From the NCBI GenBank assembly GCA_018827205.1, contig JAHJXZ010000249.1, forward strand, positions 1 through 39,955: a stretch of DNA of 39,955 nucleotides, written 5' to 3'. This DNA is from Gammaproteobacteria bacterium. GTDB lineage: Bacteria > Pseudomonadota > Gammaproteobacteria > Pseudomonadales > Pseudomonadaceae. Position numbers and translations under genes: made by a program. Below are positions 7,575 through 15,235 of the stretch, one piece after another (the stretch's first letter is position 1; each line of letters begins with the position of its first letter). The notes below the pieces were generated by a model. It was not told the origin of the DNA, did no database searches, and saw nothing but the letters and a program-made list of their open reading frames with translations.

Positions 7575-9233
7575 ATGTACGTATACGACCAGTACGACCA
7601 AAAAATCGTCGAAGACCGCGTCAAGCAGTATCGCGATCAAACCCGCCGTTACCTCGCTGGCGAACTAAGCGGTGAAGAATTCCGCCCGCTGCGCCTGCAG
7701 AATGGCCTGTATATCCAGCGTTTTGCGCCCATGCTGCGCGTTGCCGTGCCATACGGTCTGATGTCGTCCGCACAAGTGCGCATGATGGCCAAGATTGCCC
7801 GTGACTACGACAAGGGTTACGCGCACATCAGCACCCGCCAGAACGTTCAGTTCAACTGGCCAGATCTGGAAGATGTACCCGATATTCTCGCCGAACTGGC
7901 CACCGTGCAGATGCATGCGATTCAGACCAGCGGCAACTGCATCCGTAACACCACAACCGACCAGTTTGCCGGTGTGGCCAAGGATGAACTTATCGACCCA
8001 CGTCCGTGGTGCGAGATCATCCGTCAGTGGTCGACCTTCCACCCCGAGTTCACCCACCTGCCACGCAAGTTCAAGATTGCCGTCAACGGTGCAGTGAGCG
8101 ACCGCGCTGCGATTGAAGTGCACGACATTGGCCTGGAAGCGGTACAGAACGATGCCGGTGAGCTGGGCTTCCGTGTATCCGTCGGTGGCGGCCTGGGTCG
8201 CACGCCGATCGTAGGCAGCTTTATCAACGAATTCCTGCCATGGCAGCACCTGATCAGTTATCTCGACGCCATCCTGCGTGTATACAACCGCTATGGCCGC
8301 CGTGATAACAAGTACAAGGCGCGGATCAAGATTCTGGTTAAGGCGTTGACCCCTGAAGTGTTCGCCGAGCGCGTGAATGCTGAGTGGGCACACCTGAAAG
8401 ACGGCCCTAGCACCCTGACCGAAGCTGAAGTGGCGCGCGTTGCCGCGCACTTTATCGACCCAAGCTACAAAGCCCTCGACGATCAGGATGCCGCGCTTGC
8501 AGCGTTGGATGCCGAGCATCCAGGTTTTGCCCGCTGGCGTCAGCGCAACACTTTCGCGCATAAGAAGCCGGGCTACGTCGCCGTCACTCTGTCGCTGAAA
8601 CCGACCGGCGTAGCGCCGGGTGACGTCACCGACAAGCAGTTTGATGCAATTGCCAACCTGGCCGACCGTTACAGCTTTGGCGAAGTGCGCAACAGCCATA
8701 ACCAGAACATCATCCTCGCGGATGTTGAGCAGGCGCAGCTGTTCACCCTGTGGGGCGAACTGCGTGAAAACGGTTTTGCTACGCCGAACGTCGGCCTGCT
8801 GACCGACATCATCTGCTGCCCTGGCGGCGACTTCTGCTCGCTGGCCAACGCCAAGTCGATCCCGATTGCCGAAGCCATCCAACGTCGTTTCGATGACCTG
8901 GATTACCTGTTCGACATCGGCAATATCGACCTGAATATCTCCGGCTGCATGAACGCCTGCGGTCACCACCACGTTGGCCATATCGGCATCCTCGGGGTGG
9001 ATAAGAAAGGTCAGGAGTTCTATCAGGTGTCCCTCGGCGGCAGCGCCGGTCGTGACGCCAGCCTGGCGCAGATCCTCGGCCCATCCTTCGCCGAAGCGGA
9101 CATGGCTGACGTGATCGACAAGATCGTCAAGGTCTATGTCGAACGCCGCAGCGAAGAAGAGAGTTTCCTCGACACCTTCCGCCGTATCGGCGTCGACCCG
9201 TTCAAGGAGCGCGTATATGCAGCGAATCATTAA
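7575..9233 (+). CDS. cysI: Sulfite reductase hemoprotein (nitrite/sulfite reductase family)
   Basis: A 552-residue cytoplasmic enzyme that reduces sulfite to sulfide in cysteine biosynthesis using siroheme and a [4Fe-4S] cluster. The cluster and siroheme ligands are visible as Cys415-x5-Cys421 and Cys458-x3-Cys462 (CCPGGDFC and NISGCMNAC). The N-terminal half carries the ferredoxin-like repeat and substrate residues (for example HISTRQNVQFNW at 84-95 and TSGNCIRNTT at 118-127). No flavoprotein subunit gene (cysJ) lies nearby, consistent with Pseudomonas enzymes of this type taking electrons from another donor. The start follows AGGACACTCC. It overlaps the DUF934 gene by 17 bases. The family also includes ferredoxin nitrite reductases, but length, motifs and the DUF934 partner point to CysI. 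Confidence 0.95.
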   Translation: MYVYDQYDQKIVEDRVKQYRDQTRRYLAGELSGEEFRPLRLQNGLYIQRFAPMLRVAVPYGLMSSAQVRMMAKIARDYDKGYAHISTRQNVQFNWPDLEDVPDILAELATVQMHAIQTSGNCIRNTTTDQFAGVAKDELIDPRPWCEIIRQWSTFHPEFTHLPRKFKIAVNGAVSDRAAIEVHDIGLEAVQNDAGELGFRVSVGGGLGRTPIVGSFINEFLPWQHLISYLDAILRVYNRYGRRDNKYKARIKILVKALTPEVFAERVNAEWAHLKDGPSTLTEAEVARVAAHFIDPSYKALDDQDAALAALDAEHPGFARWRQRNTFAHKKPGYVAVTLSLKPTGVAPGDVTDKQFDAIANLADRYSFGEVRNSHNQNIILADVEQAQLFTLWGELRENGFATPNVGLLTDIICCPGGDFCSLANAKSIPIAEAIQRRFDDLDYLFDIGNIDLNISGCMNACGHHHVGHIGILGVDKKGQEFYQVSLGGSAGRDASLAQILGPSFAEADMADVIDKIVKVYVERRSEEESFLDTFRRIGVDPFKERVYAANH

Positions 9234-9714
9234 GAACGGTCAGCTGATCGACGAAAGCTGGCACCTGCTGCCCAAAGACGCCACGTTGGATGGTATTTCC
9301 AACTGCGACGACCTGATTGTGCCGCTAGCACTTTGGGTCGAGCACAGCACCGCCCTCAAGGCCCGTGATGGCGGCCTGGGTGTGTGGTTGGACGCCGGTG
9401 AGGAAATCGAGGAAATCGCCGATCAGCTGGATAATTTCCAGGTCATCGCGCTGAACTTCCCTGCTTTTACCGATGGCCGTCACTGCTCCACCGCCTACCT
9501 GCTGCGCAACCGCTACGGCTATAAAGGCGAAGTGCGCGCCATCGGTGACGTGCTGCGTGATCAGCTGTTCTCTTACCTGCGCGTAGGCTTTGATGCCTTC
9601 GCCCTGCGTGAGGACAAAGACCCGCTGGACGCCTTGAAAGCCTTCGAGGAGTTCAGCGAGGTCTATCAGGCCTCCACGGACCAGCCGCTGCCGCTGTTCC
9701 GTCGCCGCGCCTAA
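9217..9714 (+). CDS. DUF934 family protein coupled to cysI
   Basis: A 165-residue protein of the DUF934 family, recognised by the block NFPAFTDGRHCSTAYLLR (80-97), the RYGYKGEVRAIGDVLRDQLF segment that follows and the RVGFDAFAL motif. The family occurs next to sulfite reductase and other sulfur-assimilation genes in proteobacteria; its biochemical role is not established. The start at 9217 lies inside cysI: AGGAG (9205-9209) stands seven bases upstream and the two genes overlap by 17 bases, so translation is probably coupled. The frame stays open further upstream (to 9136), but that part is only a shadow of cysI. An accessory role in sulfite reduction, for instance assembly or electron supply, is an inference from this coupling. 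Confidence 0.92.
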   Translation: MQRIIKNGQLIDESWHLLPKDATLDGISNCDDLIVPLALWVEHSTALKARDGGLGVWLDAGEEIEEIADQLDNFQVIALNFPAFTDGRHCSTAYLLRNRYGYKGEVRAIGDVLRDQLFSYLRVGFDAFALREDKDPLDALKAFEEFSEVYQASTDQPLPLFRRRA

Positions 9715-9730
9715 GCAGCCCGCAGTATGT

Positions 9731-9758
9731 AAAAGGCCACCAATTAAGGTGGCCTTTT
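9731..9758. terminator. Bidirectional terminator after the DUF934 gene and yhdH
   Basis: AAAAGGCCACC and GGTGGCCTTTT form a perfect 11-bp stem with the six-base loop AATTAA. It sits between two convergent genes and has A and T runs suited to ending both transcripts. Confidence 0.88.
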
Positions 9759-9774
9759 CGTTTCTGGAATGCGC

Positions 9775-10764
9775 CTATGTCAACTTGACCAGCACGCGCC
9801 CAACCTGCTTACCGGCCAGCACCTGAGCGATGGCAGCAGGCAGTTGCTCCAAGGTGACTTCACTGACCAGTGCATCCAGCTTGACCTTCCACTGCAGCGA
9901 CAGCTTGTCCCACATCGACGCCTTGACCACCAGAGGCAGCTCGACCGAGTCCACCCCAAGCAGATTCACCCCACGCAGGATAAACGGCAGCACACTGCCC
10001 TTAAAACCAACGCCAGCCGTCAGGCCGCAACAAGCGGCGCTGGCGCCATAGCGCAGCGACTTGACCACGTTGAACAGGATATCCCCACCCACGCAATCTA
10101 CGGCGCCGGCCCACTGCTCCTTGAGCATCGGTTTGTCGGTGCCATCCAGCAGCTCGGAACGCAGAACAATCTGCTGCGCGCCCAGCGCCTTGAGGTAATC
10201 ACCCTGCTCCGCTTTGCCGGTCGATGCCGCAACGCGGTAACCCAGGGTGGTCAGCAACGCCACCGCGACACTGCCAACGCCACCGGTGGCACCGGTCACC
10301 AGTACAGTACCCGCATCCGGCGTTAGCCCGCTTTGTTCCAGCTTGTCGACACACAGCGCGGCGGTCAGCCCAGCGGTGCCAAGCACCATGGCCTCGCGCA
10401 GCGACAAGCCCTTGGGACGCTTCAGCGCCCAGCTGGCAGGGATACGAATGTACTGAGCAAATCCGCCCGAGGTGTTCATGCCCAGATCGTAGCCGGTGAC
10501 GATCACCTCATCACCCACGCTGAATTCGGCCACACTGGACGCTTCCACCACACCGGCAGCGTCGATGCCTGGGGTATGCGGAAAGTTTTTGGTCACGCCG
10601 CGGTTGCCACTGGCCGACAAGGCATCCTTATAGTTGAGCGAGGAATACTTGACCCGAATCAGCAGCTCGCCGGCCGGCAAGTCGTCGATCTCCCGCTGCA
10701 CAATTACTTGTTCGAAACCGCCCGCTGCGCTCTCACGGACCTGCAATGCACTGAACTTGCTCAT
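9775..10764 (-). CDS. acuI: YhdH/AcuI-type quinone oxidoreductase (acrylyl-CoA reductase family)
   Basis: A 329-residue medium-chain dehydrogenase/reductase without zinc ligands. The NADPH-binding loop is VLVTGATGGVGSVAV (154-168), preceded by the catalytic-domain segment SSLNYKDALSASG (41-53). The YhdH/AcuI branch reduces acryloyl-CoA to propionyl-CoA with NADPH and removes this reactive intermediate; older names are quinone oxidoreductase or YhdH. The family match is strong through the whole length, including the GVDSVE segment and the C-terminal QVGRVLVKL. It begins 19 bases after sohB on the same strand with a clear AGGGAG ribosome-binding site, so the two are probably co-transcribed. Which substrate is used here cannot be read from the sequence. 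Confidence 0.9.
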   Translation of the reverse strand: MSKFSALQVRESAAGGFEQVIVQREIDDLPAGELLIRVKYSSLNYKDALSASGNRGVTKNFPHTPGIDAAGVVEASSVAEFSVGDEVIVTGYDLGMNTSGGFAQYIRIPASWALKRPKGLSLREAMVLGTAGLTAALCVDKLEQSGLTPDAGTVLVTGATGGVGSVAVALLTTLGYRVAASTGKAEQGDYLKALGAQQIVLRSELLDGTDKPMLKEQWAGAVDCVGGDILFNVVKSLRYGASAACCGLTAGVGFKGSVLPFILRGVNLLGVDSVELPLVVKASMWDKLSLQWKVKLDALVSEVTLEQLPAAIAQVLAGKQVGRVLVKLT

Positions 10765-10783
10765 ATCGACTCCCTTTAAACGG

Positions 10784-11803
10784 TTACCAGAAGCGCTGCT
10801 GATTCAAACGACTCAGCCAGTTCAGGACGAAGCGATCCAACGCCACGCTACCCGCCAGCCCAACGCGCTCCTGCAGGGTTTTCTTTTCGGCATAGTGCAA
10901 ATGAAACAGCTCGGCGCTCTTCGCTCGCTCTGCCAGGTATTCGTCACTGGTCTTAAGTTCATCGACCAGCTGCTTTTCCAATGCCGCCAGGCCCAGCCAG
11001 ACTTCACCCGTGGCAATCTGGTCAATGTCCAGCTGCGGGCGGTAGCGGGCAACAAAGCCCTTGAACAATTCATGGGTGGTTTCCAGGTCTTCCTGGAACT
11101 TCTCCCGTCCCTTTTCGGTGTTCTCACCGAATACGGTCAGGGTGCGTTTGTACTCACCAGCGGTCAGTACTTCAAAATCGATGTCATGCTTTTTCAGCAG
11201 GCGGTGCACGTTAGGCAGCTGAGCCACCACACCAATCGAGCCGAGAATGGCGAATGGCGCGGAAATAATCTTCTCGCCGATGCAGGCCATCATATAGCCG
11301 CCGCTGGCCGCGACCTTGTCGATACAAATGGTCAGCGGCACGCCCGCCTGACGAATACGCGCCAGCTGCGATGAGGCCAAACCATAGCTGTGCACCATGC
11401 CGCCGCCGCTTTCCAAACGCAGCACCACTTCATCCTGCGGCGTTGCCATAGTCAGTAAAGCAGTGATTTCGTGACGCAGGCTGTCCGTGGCTGAGGCTTT
11501 GATATCGCCATCGAAATCCAGCACATAAACGCGCGGTTTATGAATGCCGGCCTTCTTTTCCTGCTTGGCGGCCTTGGCTTCGGCTTTGCTCGCAGCTTTC
11601 AGTTGGTCTTTGTCGAGTACCGCGTGCTCCATGCGCTGATGCAGCTGCTTGAAGAAATCATTGAGCTTGTTCACCTGCAGCTGGCCAGTGCTCTGACGGC
11701 CCTTGCTGCGCAGTGCGGCAATCGTCACCAGCACCACCAGAATGGCCACGACCAGGGTGACTGTCTTGGCCAGAAAGCCGATGTACTCTGCAAAAAACTC
11801 CAC
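10784..11803 (-). CDS. sohB: SohB, inner-membrane serine protease (S49 family)
   Basis: A 339-residue protein with an N-terminal membrane anchor (about 8-31), a Lys/Ala-rich linker (60-88) and an S49 protease domain. The catalytic Ser167 lies in AASGGYMMA and the general base Lys219 in GEYKRTLTVFG; both are spaced as in E. coli SohB (Ser178, Lys230). SohB is a signal-peptide-peptidase relative whose multicopy expression suppresses loss of the periplasmic protease HtrA in E. coli; its natural substrates are not well known. The start is the GTG at 11801-11803 with AAGGGGG five bases before it, giving the usual N-terminus MEFFAEYIGF; longer frames up to 11866 add residues foreign to the family. 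Confidence 0.92.
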   Translation of the reverse strand: MEFFAEYIGFLAKTVTLVVAILVVLVTIAALRSKGRQSTGQLQVNKLNDFFKQLHQRMEHAVLDKDQLKAASKAEAKAAKQEKKAGIHKPRVYVLDFDGDIKASATDSLRHEITALLTMATPQDEVVLRLESGGGMVHSYGLASSQLARIRQAGVPLTICIDKVAASGGYMMACIGEKIISAPFAILGSIGVVAQLPNVHRLLKKHDIDFEVLTAGEYKRTLTVFGENTEKGREKFQEDLETTHELFKGFVARYRPQLDIDQIATGEVWLGLAALEKQLVDELKTSDEYLAERAKSAELFHLHYAEKKTLQERVGLAGSVALDRFVLNWLSRLNQQRFW

Positions 11804-11950
11804 GTATTCCCCCTTGTCCCAATGGCAGCGCACGTTCATCGACCGCGCTGAATAGTGCCCAAGCATACCGAGGCCATGGGTCGGCGGCCAGCAAGCAAGG
11901 CCTGGTCATTCAGCGGACTCATGCAATTCAAACAAGCGTATGTTTTTACG

Positions 11951-11979
11951 TTGACAGCTCCTGAGCTTCACCATACCCT
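11951..11979 (+). promoter_or_regulatory. Sigma-70-type promoter candidate for the histidine phosphatase gene
   Basis: TTGACA (11951-11956, perfect minus-35) is followed after 17 bases by TACCCT (11974-11979), a weak minus-10. The predicted start of transcription lies about 28 bases before the GTG at 12014, which supports that start and argues against the longer upstream frames. Confidence 0.5.
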
Positions 11980-12013
11980 CGCGAAACTTTCAACGTACCG
12001 GAATCGAGCGGAC

Positions 12014-12724
12014 GTGGGCAGCATCTACCTGATTCGACATGGCCAAGCCTCCTTCGGTGCAGACGATTACGATGTGCTATCGCCCATCGGAATTCGCCAG
12101 GCCGAAGTGCTGGGCGCGCACCTCGCGCAACTCGGCGTGCGTATTGATCGCAGCGTCAGCGGTGATCTGCGCCGTCAGCAGCACACGGCTAACAGCGCTT
12201 TGCAGCAGTTGCACGACGCCGGCATTAGCATACCGACACTGGAAATTGATTCTGCCTTCAATGAGTTCGATGCCGATGCGGTGATCCGCAGTTTGTTGCC
12301 GGACATGCTTGGCGAAGAACCTGAAGCCTTGCACATACTGCGTAATGGCGCGCAGAACCGCGCTGAATTTCAGCGCCTATTTGCCAAGCTGATTGGTCGC
12401 TGGATTAGCGGCGAACACGACACGCCGGATCTGCAAAGCTGGCAAGGCTTTGTCGAGCAGGTCCAGGGCGGCCTCACCCGACTGCTGGAACAGGCCGAGA
12501 GCAAACAGAACATTGCAGTATTTACCTCGGGCGGCACTATTACCGCCCTGCTGCACCTGATTACCGGTATCGCGCCCGCACAGGCTTTCGAGCTCAACTG
12601 GCAAATTGTTAACACCTCACTAAGCTGCCTGAAGTTTCGTGGCAGCCAAGTGAGCCTGGCTTCCTTCAACAGCCATGTGCATTTGCAGCTGTTGAAGGCG
12701 CCGGAGCTCATCACTTATCGCTGA
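12014..12724 (+). CDS. Histidine phosphatase family protein (phosphoglycerate-mutase-like)
   Basis: A 236-residue branch-1 histidine phosphatase. The phosphohistidine motif LIRHGQAS lies at residues 6-13 (His9), with supporting conserved parts: SDLRRQQHTA-like helix start (here SGDLRRQQHTANS), the acidic FNEFDAD segment and the late FTSGGTITALLH, which in many relatives carries the second catalytic His (here Thr-rich, with the His after it). Substrates in this family are very diverse, so none is assigned. The open frame reaches back to 11855, but the residues before GTG 12014 are not family-like and a promoter candidate lies between. The ribosome-binding site is weak. It is the first of four same-strand genes, followed after 60 bases by an SCP2-like gene. 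Confidence 0.85.
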   Translation: MGSIYLIRHGQASFGADDYDVLSPIGIRQAEVLGAHLAQLGVRIDRSVSGDLRRQQHTANSALQQLHDAGISIPTLEIDSAFNEFDADAVIRSLLPDMLGEEPEALHILRNGAQNRAEFQRLFAKLIGRWISGEHDTPDLQSWQGFVEQVQGGLTRLLEQAESKQNIAVFTSGGTITALLHLITGIAPAQAFELNWQIVNTSLSCLKFRGSQVSLASFNSHVHLQLLKAPELITYR

Positions 12725-12784
12725 GCTGCGGCCCACTGCACCCGTCAAGGGCGCTAGAAAAAACCTGAGAAAAAGGAAGAAACC

Positions 12785-13096
12785 ATGAGCGTTGCAGACA
12801 TCGTCAATACCATGCAGTCCAAATTCAACGCCGGTGCCGCTGCAGGCCTGGATCTGGTGTTCCAATTCAACATCGAAGACGGCGAGAACTACGCGCTGAT
12901 CGTTAAAGACGGCACCTGCGCCGTTGAGAAAGGCGACAACGCCAACGCCAACGTGACCCTGATCATGGACACCGAAACCCTGAAAGGCATCACCAGCGGC
13001 GAAACCGACGGTATGCAAGCTTTCATGTCCGGCAAACTGCGCGCCGAAGGCGACATGATGCTGGCCATGAAACTGGGCGAGCTGTTCCCGGTTTAA
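12785..13096 (+). CDS. SCP2 sterol-binding-domain protein
   Basis: A 103-residue stand-alone SCP2 domain. Typical features are the amphipathic first helix (VADIVNTMQSKFN), the strand block LVFQFNIEDGENYALIVKDG, and the C-terminal TLIMDTETLKGITSGETDGMQAFMSGKLRAEGDMMLAMKL, nearly diagnostic of bacterial members. Such proteins bind fatty acyl-CoA or other lipids in a hydrophobic tunnel and often sit beside fatty-acid oxidation genes. AGGAAGAAACC precedes the ATG. The gene is followed by a strong terminator, so it belongs to the transcript of the histidine phosphatase rather than to the phosphotransferase downstream. Confidence 0.92.
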   Translation: MSVADIVNTMQSKFNAGAAAGLDLVFQFNIEDGENYALIVKDGTCAVEKGDNANANVTLIMDTETLKGITSGETDGMQAFMSGKLRAEGDMMLAMKLGELFPV

Positions 13097-13122
13097 GCGG
13101 CAAGGCAACTGCGCTACAAAAC

Positions 13123-13151
13123 AAACCGGAGTCCTTGACTCCGGTTTTTTT
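13123..13151 (+). terminator. Rho-independent terminator after the SCP2 gene
   Basis: AAACCGGAGTC and GACTCCGGTTT form an 11-bp stem with a three-base loop, followed by a run of seven T in all. Confidence 0.92.
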
Positions 13152-13203
13152 ATGACTACAAAACCAGCTTGAATAGTCAATCAGGCAGCTTGATTGGGTA
13201 GCA

Positions 13204-13227
13204 ACACGCCCACCTATAACGGCGTGT
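13204..13227. promoter_or_regulatory. Inverted repeat upstream of the phosphotransferase gene
   Basis: ACACGCC and GGCGTGT form a perfect 7-bp inverted repeat with a ten-base spacer, about 78 bases before the start of the phosphotransferase gene. Spacing and position suit a repressor or activator site; a hairpin is the alternative. An AT-rich palindromic stretch (TTAGCTAA, within 13256-13276) follows. Confidence 0.35.
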
Positions 13228-13304
13228 AATCCTTGTTAGGCAAAGGCTGCAGCATTAGATTAGCTAATTATCTTAGGCACCCATCATAAGCAGAGGGGAT
13301 AAAC

Positions 13305-14372
13305 ATGGCGCTTACTGACCAGTCCACCCGTATCCGCGAAGGCGAAGAACTCGACGCCGCGGTCATCGACCAGTACCTCAAGGCGCATATCCCCGGTCTG
13401 ACGGGCGAGCCACGTATCAGCCAGTTCCCTGGCGGTGCCTCGAACCTGACCTACCTGCTGGAATACCCGGGTAAAGAATTTGTGCTGCGCCGCCCGCCTT
13501 TTGGCCATAAGGCCAAATCCGCCCACGACATGGGCCGCGAATACCGCATCCTCAATCAGCTCAATGCCGGCTTTCCCTACTGCCCGAAAGCCTATGTGCA
13601 CTGCATCGACGAGTCGGTGATTGGCGCCGAGTTCTATGTGATGGAGCGGGTCAACGGCATCATCCTGCGTTCGGACATGCCGGCCGAGCTGAACTTCAGT
13701 GCCGAGCAGACCCGCGAGCTGTGCAAGAGTTTTATCGACAAGATGGTCGAGCTGCATAACGTCGACTATCAGGCCTGCGGCCTCGGTGATCTGGGCAAGC
13801 CTGAAGGTTATGTGCAGCGGCAGATCGGTGGCTGGAGTGATCGTTACGACAAAGCCCTGACCCCCGACGCGCCGCTGTGGGAACCGGTCAAAGCCTGGCT
13901 CAAGGACAAGATGCCTGCCGACCACCACAAGCCGGCCATCGTGCACAACGATTACCGCTTCGATAACGTGATTCTGAATCCACAAAACCCAAGCCAGATC
14001 ATCGGCGTGCTCGACTGGGAGCTGACCACCATCGGCGACCCGTTGATGGACCTGGGCAACACCCTCGCCTACTGGATCGAAGCTGGCGACTCGGCACCGA
14101 TCCAGCTGATGCGCCGCCAGCCAAGCAATGCGCCGGGCATGCTGACTCGCCAGCAGTTCGCCGACTACTACGCCGAACGCTCGGGCATCGAAATCAAGAG
14201 CATCGATTTCTACTACACCTACGGCCTGTTCCGCCTGGCCGGCATTGTGCAACAGATCTACTACCGCTACTTCCATGGCCAGACCCAGGACAAACGCTTC
14301 GCGCAGTTCATTCACATGAACAAGCTACTGGAGCAGATGAGCCTGCAGGTCATCAATAAATCGCAGCTGTAA
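13305..14372 (+). CDS. Phosphotransferase family protein (APH-like kinase, ACAD10/11 N-terminal type)
   Basis: A 355-residue small-molecule kinase with the aminoglycoside-phosphotransferase fold. The catalytic loop is HNDYRFDN (214-221: His214, Asp216, Asn221) and the metal-binding Asp is Asp237 in VLDWELTTIGDP; the N-lobe has FPGGASNLTYLL as the nucleotide loop. This branch matches the kinase part of mammalian ACAD10/ACAD11 and of LvaA in P. putida, which phosphorylate 4-hydroxyacyl-CoAs during 4-hydroxy-acid (for example levulinate) breakdown, not antibiotics. AGAGGGG precedes the ATG. It is followed after 37 bases by a short-chain dehydrogenase, likely in one operon. The proposed substrate is an inference from family. 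Confidence 0.88.
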   Translation: MALTDQSTRIREGEELDAAVIDQYLKAHIPGLTGEPRISQFPGGASNLTYLLEYPGKEFVLRRPPFGHKAKSAHDMGREYRILNQLNAGFPYCPKAYVHCIDESVIGAEFYVMERVNGIILRSDMPAELNFSAEQTRELCKSFIDKMVELHNVDYQACGLGDLGKPEGYVQRQIGGWSDRYDKALTPDAPLWEPVKAWLKDKMPADHHKPAIVHNDYRFDNVILNPQNPSQIIGVLDWELTTIGDPLMDLGNTLAYWIEAGDSAPIQLMRRQPSNAPGMLTRQQFADYYAERSGIEIKSIDFYYTYGLFRLAGIVQQIYYRYFHGQTQDKRFAQFIHMNKLLEQMSLQVINKSQL

Positions 14373-14409
14373 ACGGCCGAACAGGCCTCTCATAAGAAAG
14401 GAAAAGCCC

Positions 14410-15177
14410 ATGTCCAAGACCCAACTGTTCGACCTCGACGGCAAGATCGCTTTCGTCTCCGGCGCCAGCCGCGGCATCGGTGAAGCCATCGCCAAACTGC
14501 TAGCCCAGCAAGGCGCCCACGTGATTGTCTCCAGCCGCAAGATCGACGACTGCCAGAAAGTCGCCGACGCGATCATCGCAGACGGCGGTAAAGCCACCGC
14601 AGTTGCCTGCCATATCGGCGAGATGGAGCAGATCAGCAACGTTTTCGCGCAGATCAAAGAGCAGTTCGGCCGTCTCGACATCCTGGTCAACAACGCCGCC
14701 ACTAACCCGCAATTCTGCAACGTACTGGACACCGACCTGGGCGCATTCCAGAAAACCGTCGATGTAAACATCCGCGGCTACTACTTTATGTCCATCGAGG
14801 GCGGCAAGCTGATGAAGGCCAACGGTGGTGGCAGCATCATTAACGTCGCGTCGATCAACGGCGTATCGCCGGGCGAGTTCCAGGGCATCTACTCGGTGAC
14901 CAAGGCTGCGGTTATCAGCATGACCAAAGTCTTCGCCAAGGAGTGCGCGCAGTTCGGTATTCGCTGCAACGCCCTGCTGCCTGGGCTGACCGACACCAAG
15001 TTCGCCTCGGCGCTGGTGAAAAACGACGCCATCCTCAACCTCGCCCTGCAGCGTATTCCGCTCAAACGCGTAGCAGATCCAAGCGAAATGGCCGGCACTG
15101 TGCTGTACCTGGCCAGCGATGCCTCCAGCTACACCACCGGCGTGGCGTTGAATGTGGACGGTGGCTTTCTCTCCTGA
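14410..15177 (+). CDS. Short-chain dehydrogenase/reductase
   Basis: A 255-residue classical SDR. The NAD(P)-binding motif is GASRGIGEA (18-26), NNAA lies at 94-97, and the catalytic residues Asn120, Ser148, Tyr161 and Lys165 (NVASING, YSVTKAA) are all present; the C-terminus VALNVDGGFLS is usual for the family. The preference for Arg/Ser after strand 2 (SSRKIDD) hints at NADPH. It is similar in outline to DHRS4-like carbonyl reductases. It follows the APH-type kinase with AAGAAAGGAAAAG as ribosome-binding region, and a terminator follows it, so the two form a unit. A role in oxidising or reducing a hydroxyacyl or keto intermediate fits the neighbours but the substrate is unknown. Confidence 0.9.
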   Translation: MSKTQLFDLDGKIAFVSGASRGIGEAIAKLLAQQGAHVIVSSRKIDDCQKVADAIIADGGKATAVACHIGEMEQISNVFAQIKEQFGRLDILVNNAATNPQFCNVLDTDLGAFQKTVDVNIRGYYFMSIEGGKLMKANGGGSIINVASINGVSPGEFQGIYSVTKAAVISMTKVFAKECAQFGIRCNALLPGLTDTKFASALVKNDAILNLALQRIPLKRVADPSEMAGTVLYLASDASSYTTGVALNVDGGFLS

Positions 15178-15192
15178 GAAACCCCATGCAAT

Positions 15193-15220
15193 AAAAAGGC
15201 GACCTTAGGGTCGCCTTTTT
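15193..15220. terminator. Bidirectional terminator after the SDR gene
   Basis: AAAAAGGCGACC and GGTCGCCTTTTT form a 12-bp stem around the loop TTAG, between the SDR gene (plus) and the membrane protein gene (minus). Confidence 0.92.
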
Positions 15221-15235
15221 TACATCCACTGGAAT

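Noticed and set aside
9136..9216. A longer N-terminus for the DUF934 protein
   Set aside because: The added residues are an out-of-frame reading of cysI, and AGGAG at the correct distance selects the ATG at 9217.
7665..9230. A 521-codon open frame on the minus strand opposite cysI
   Set aside because: It is the antisense shadow of a clear sulfite reductase gene; its product has no recognisable motif and GC-rich Pseudomonas genes commonly leave such frames open.
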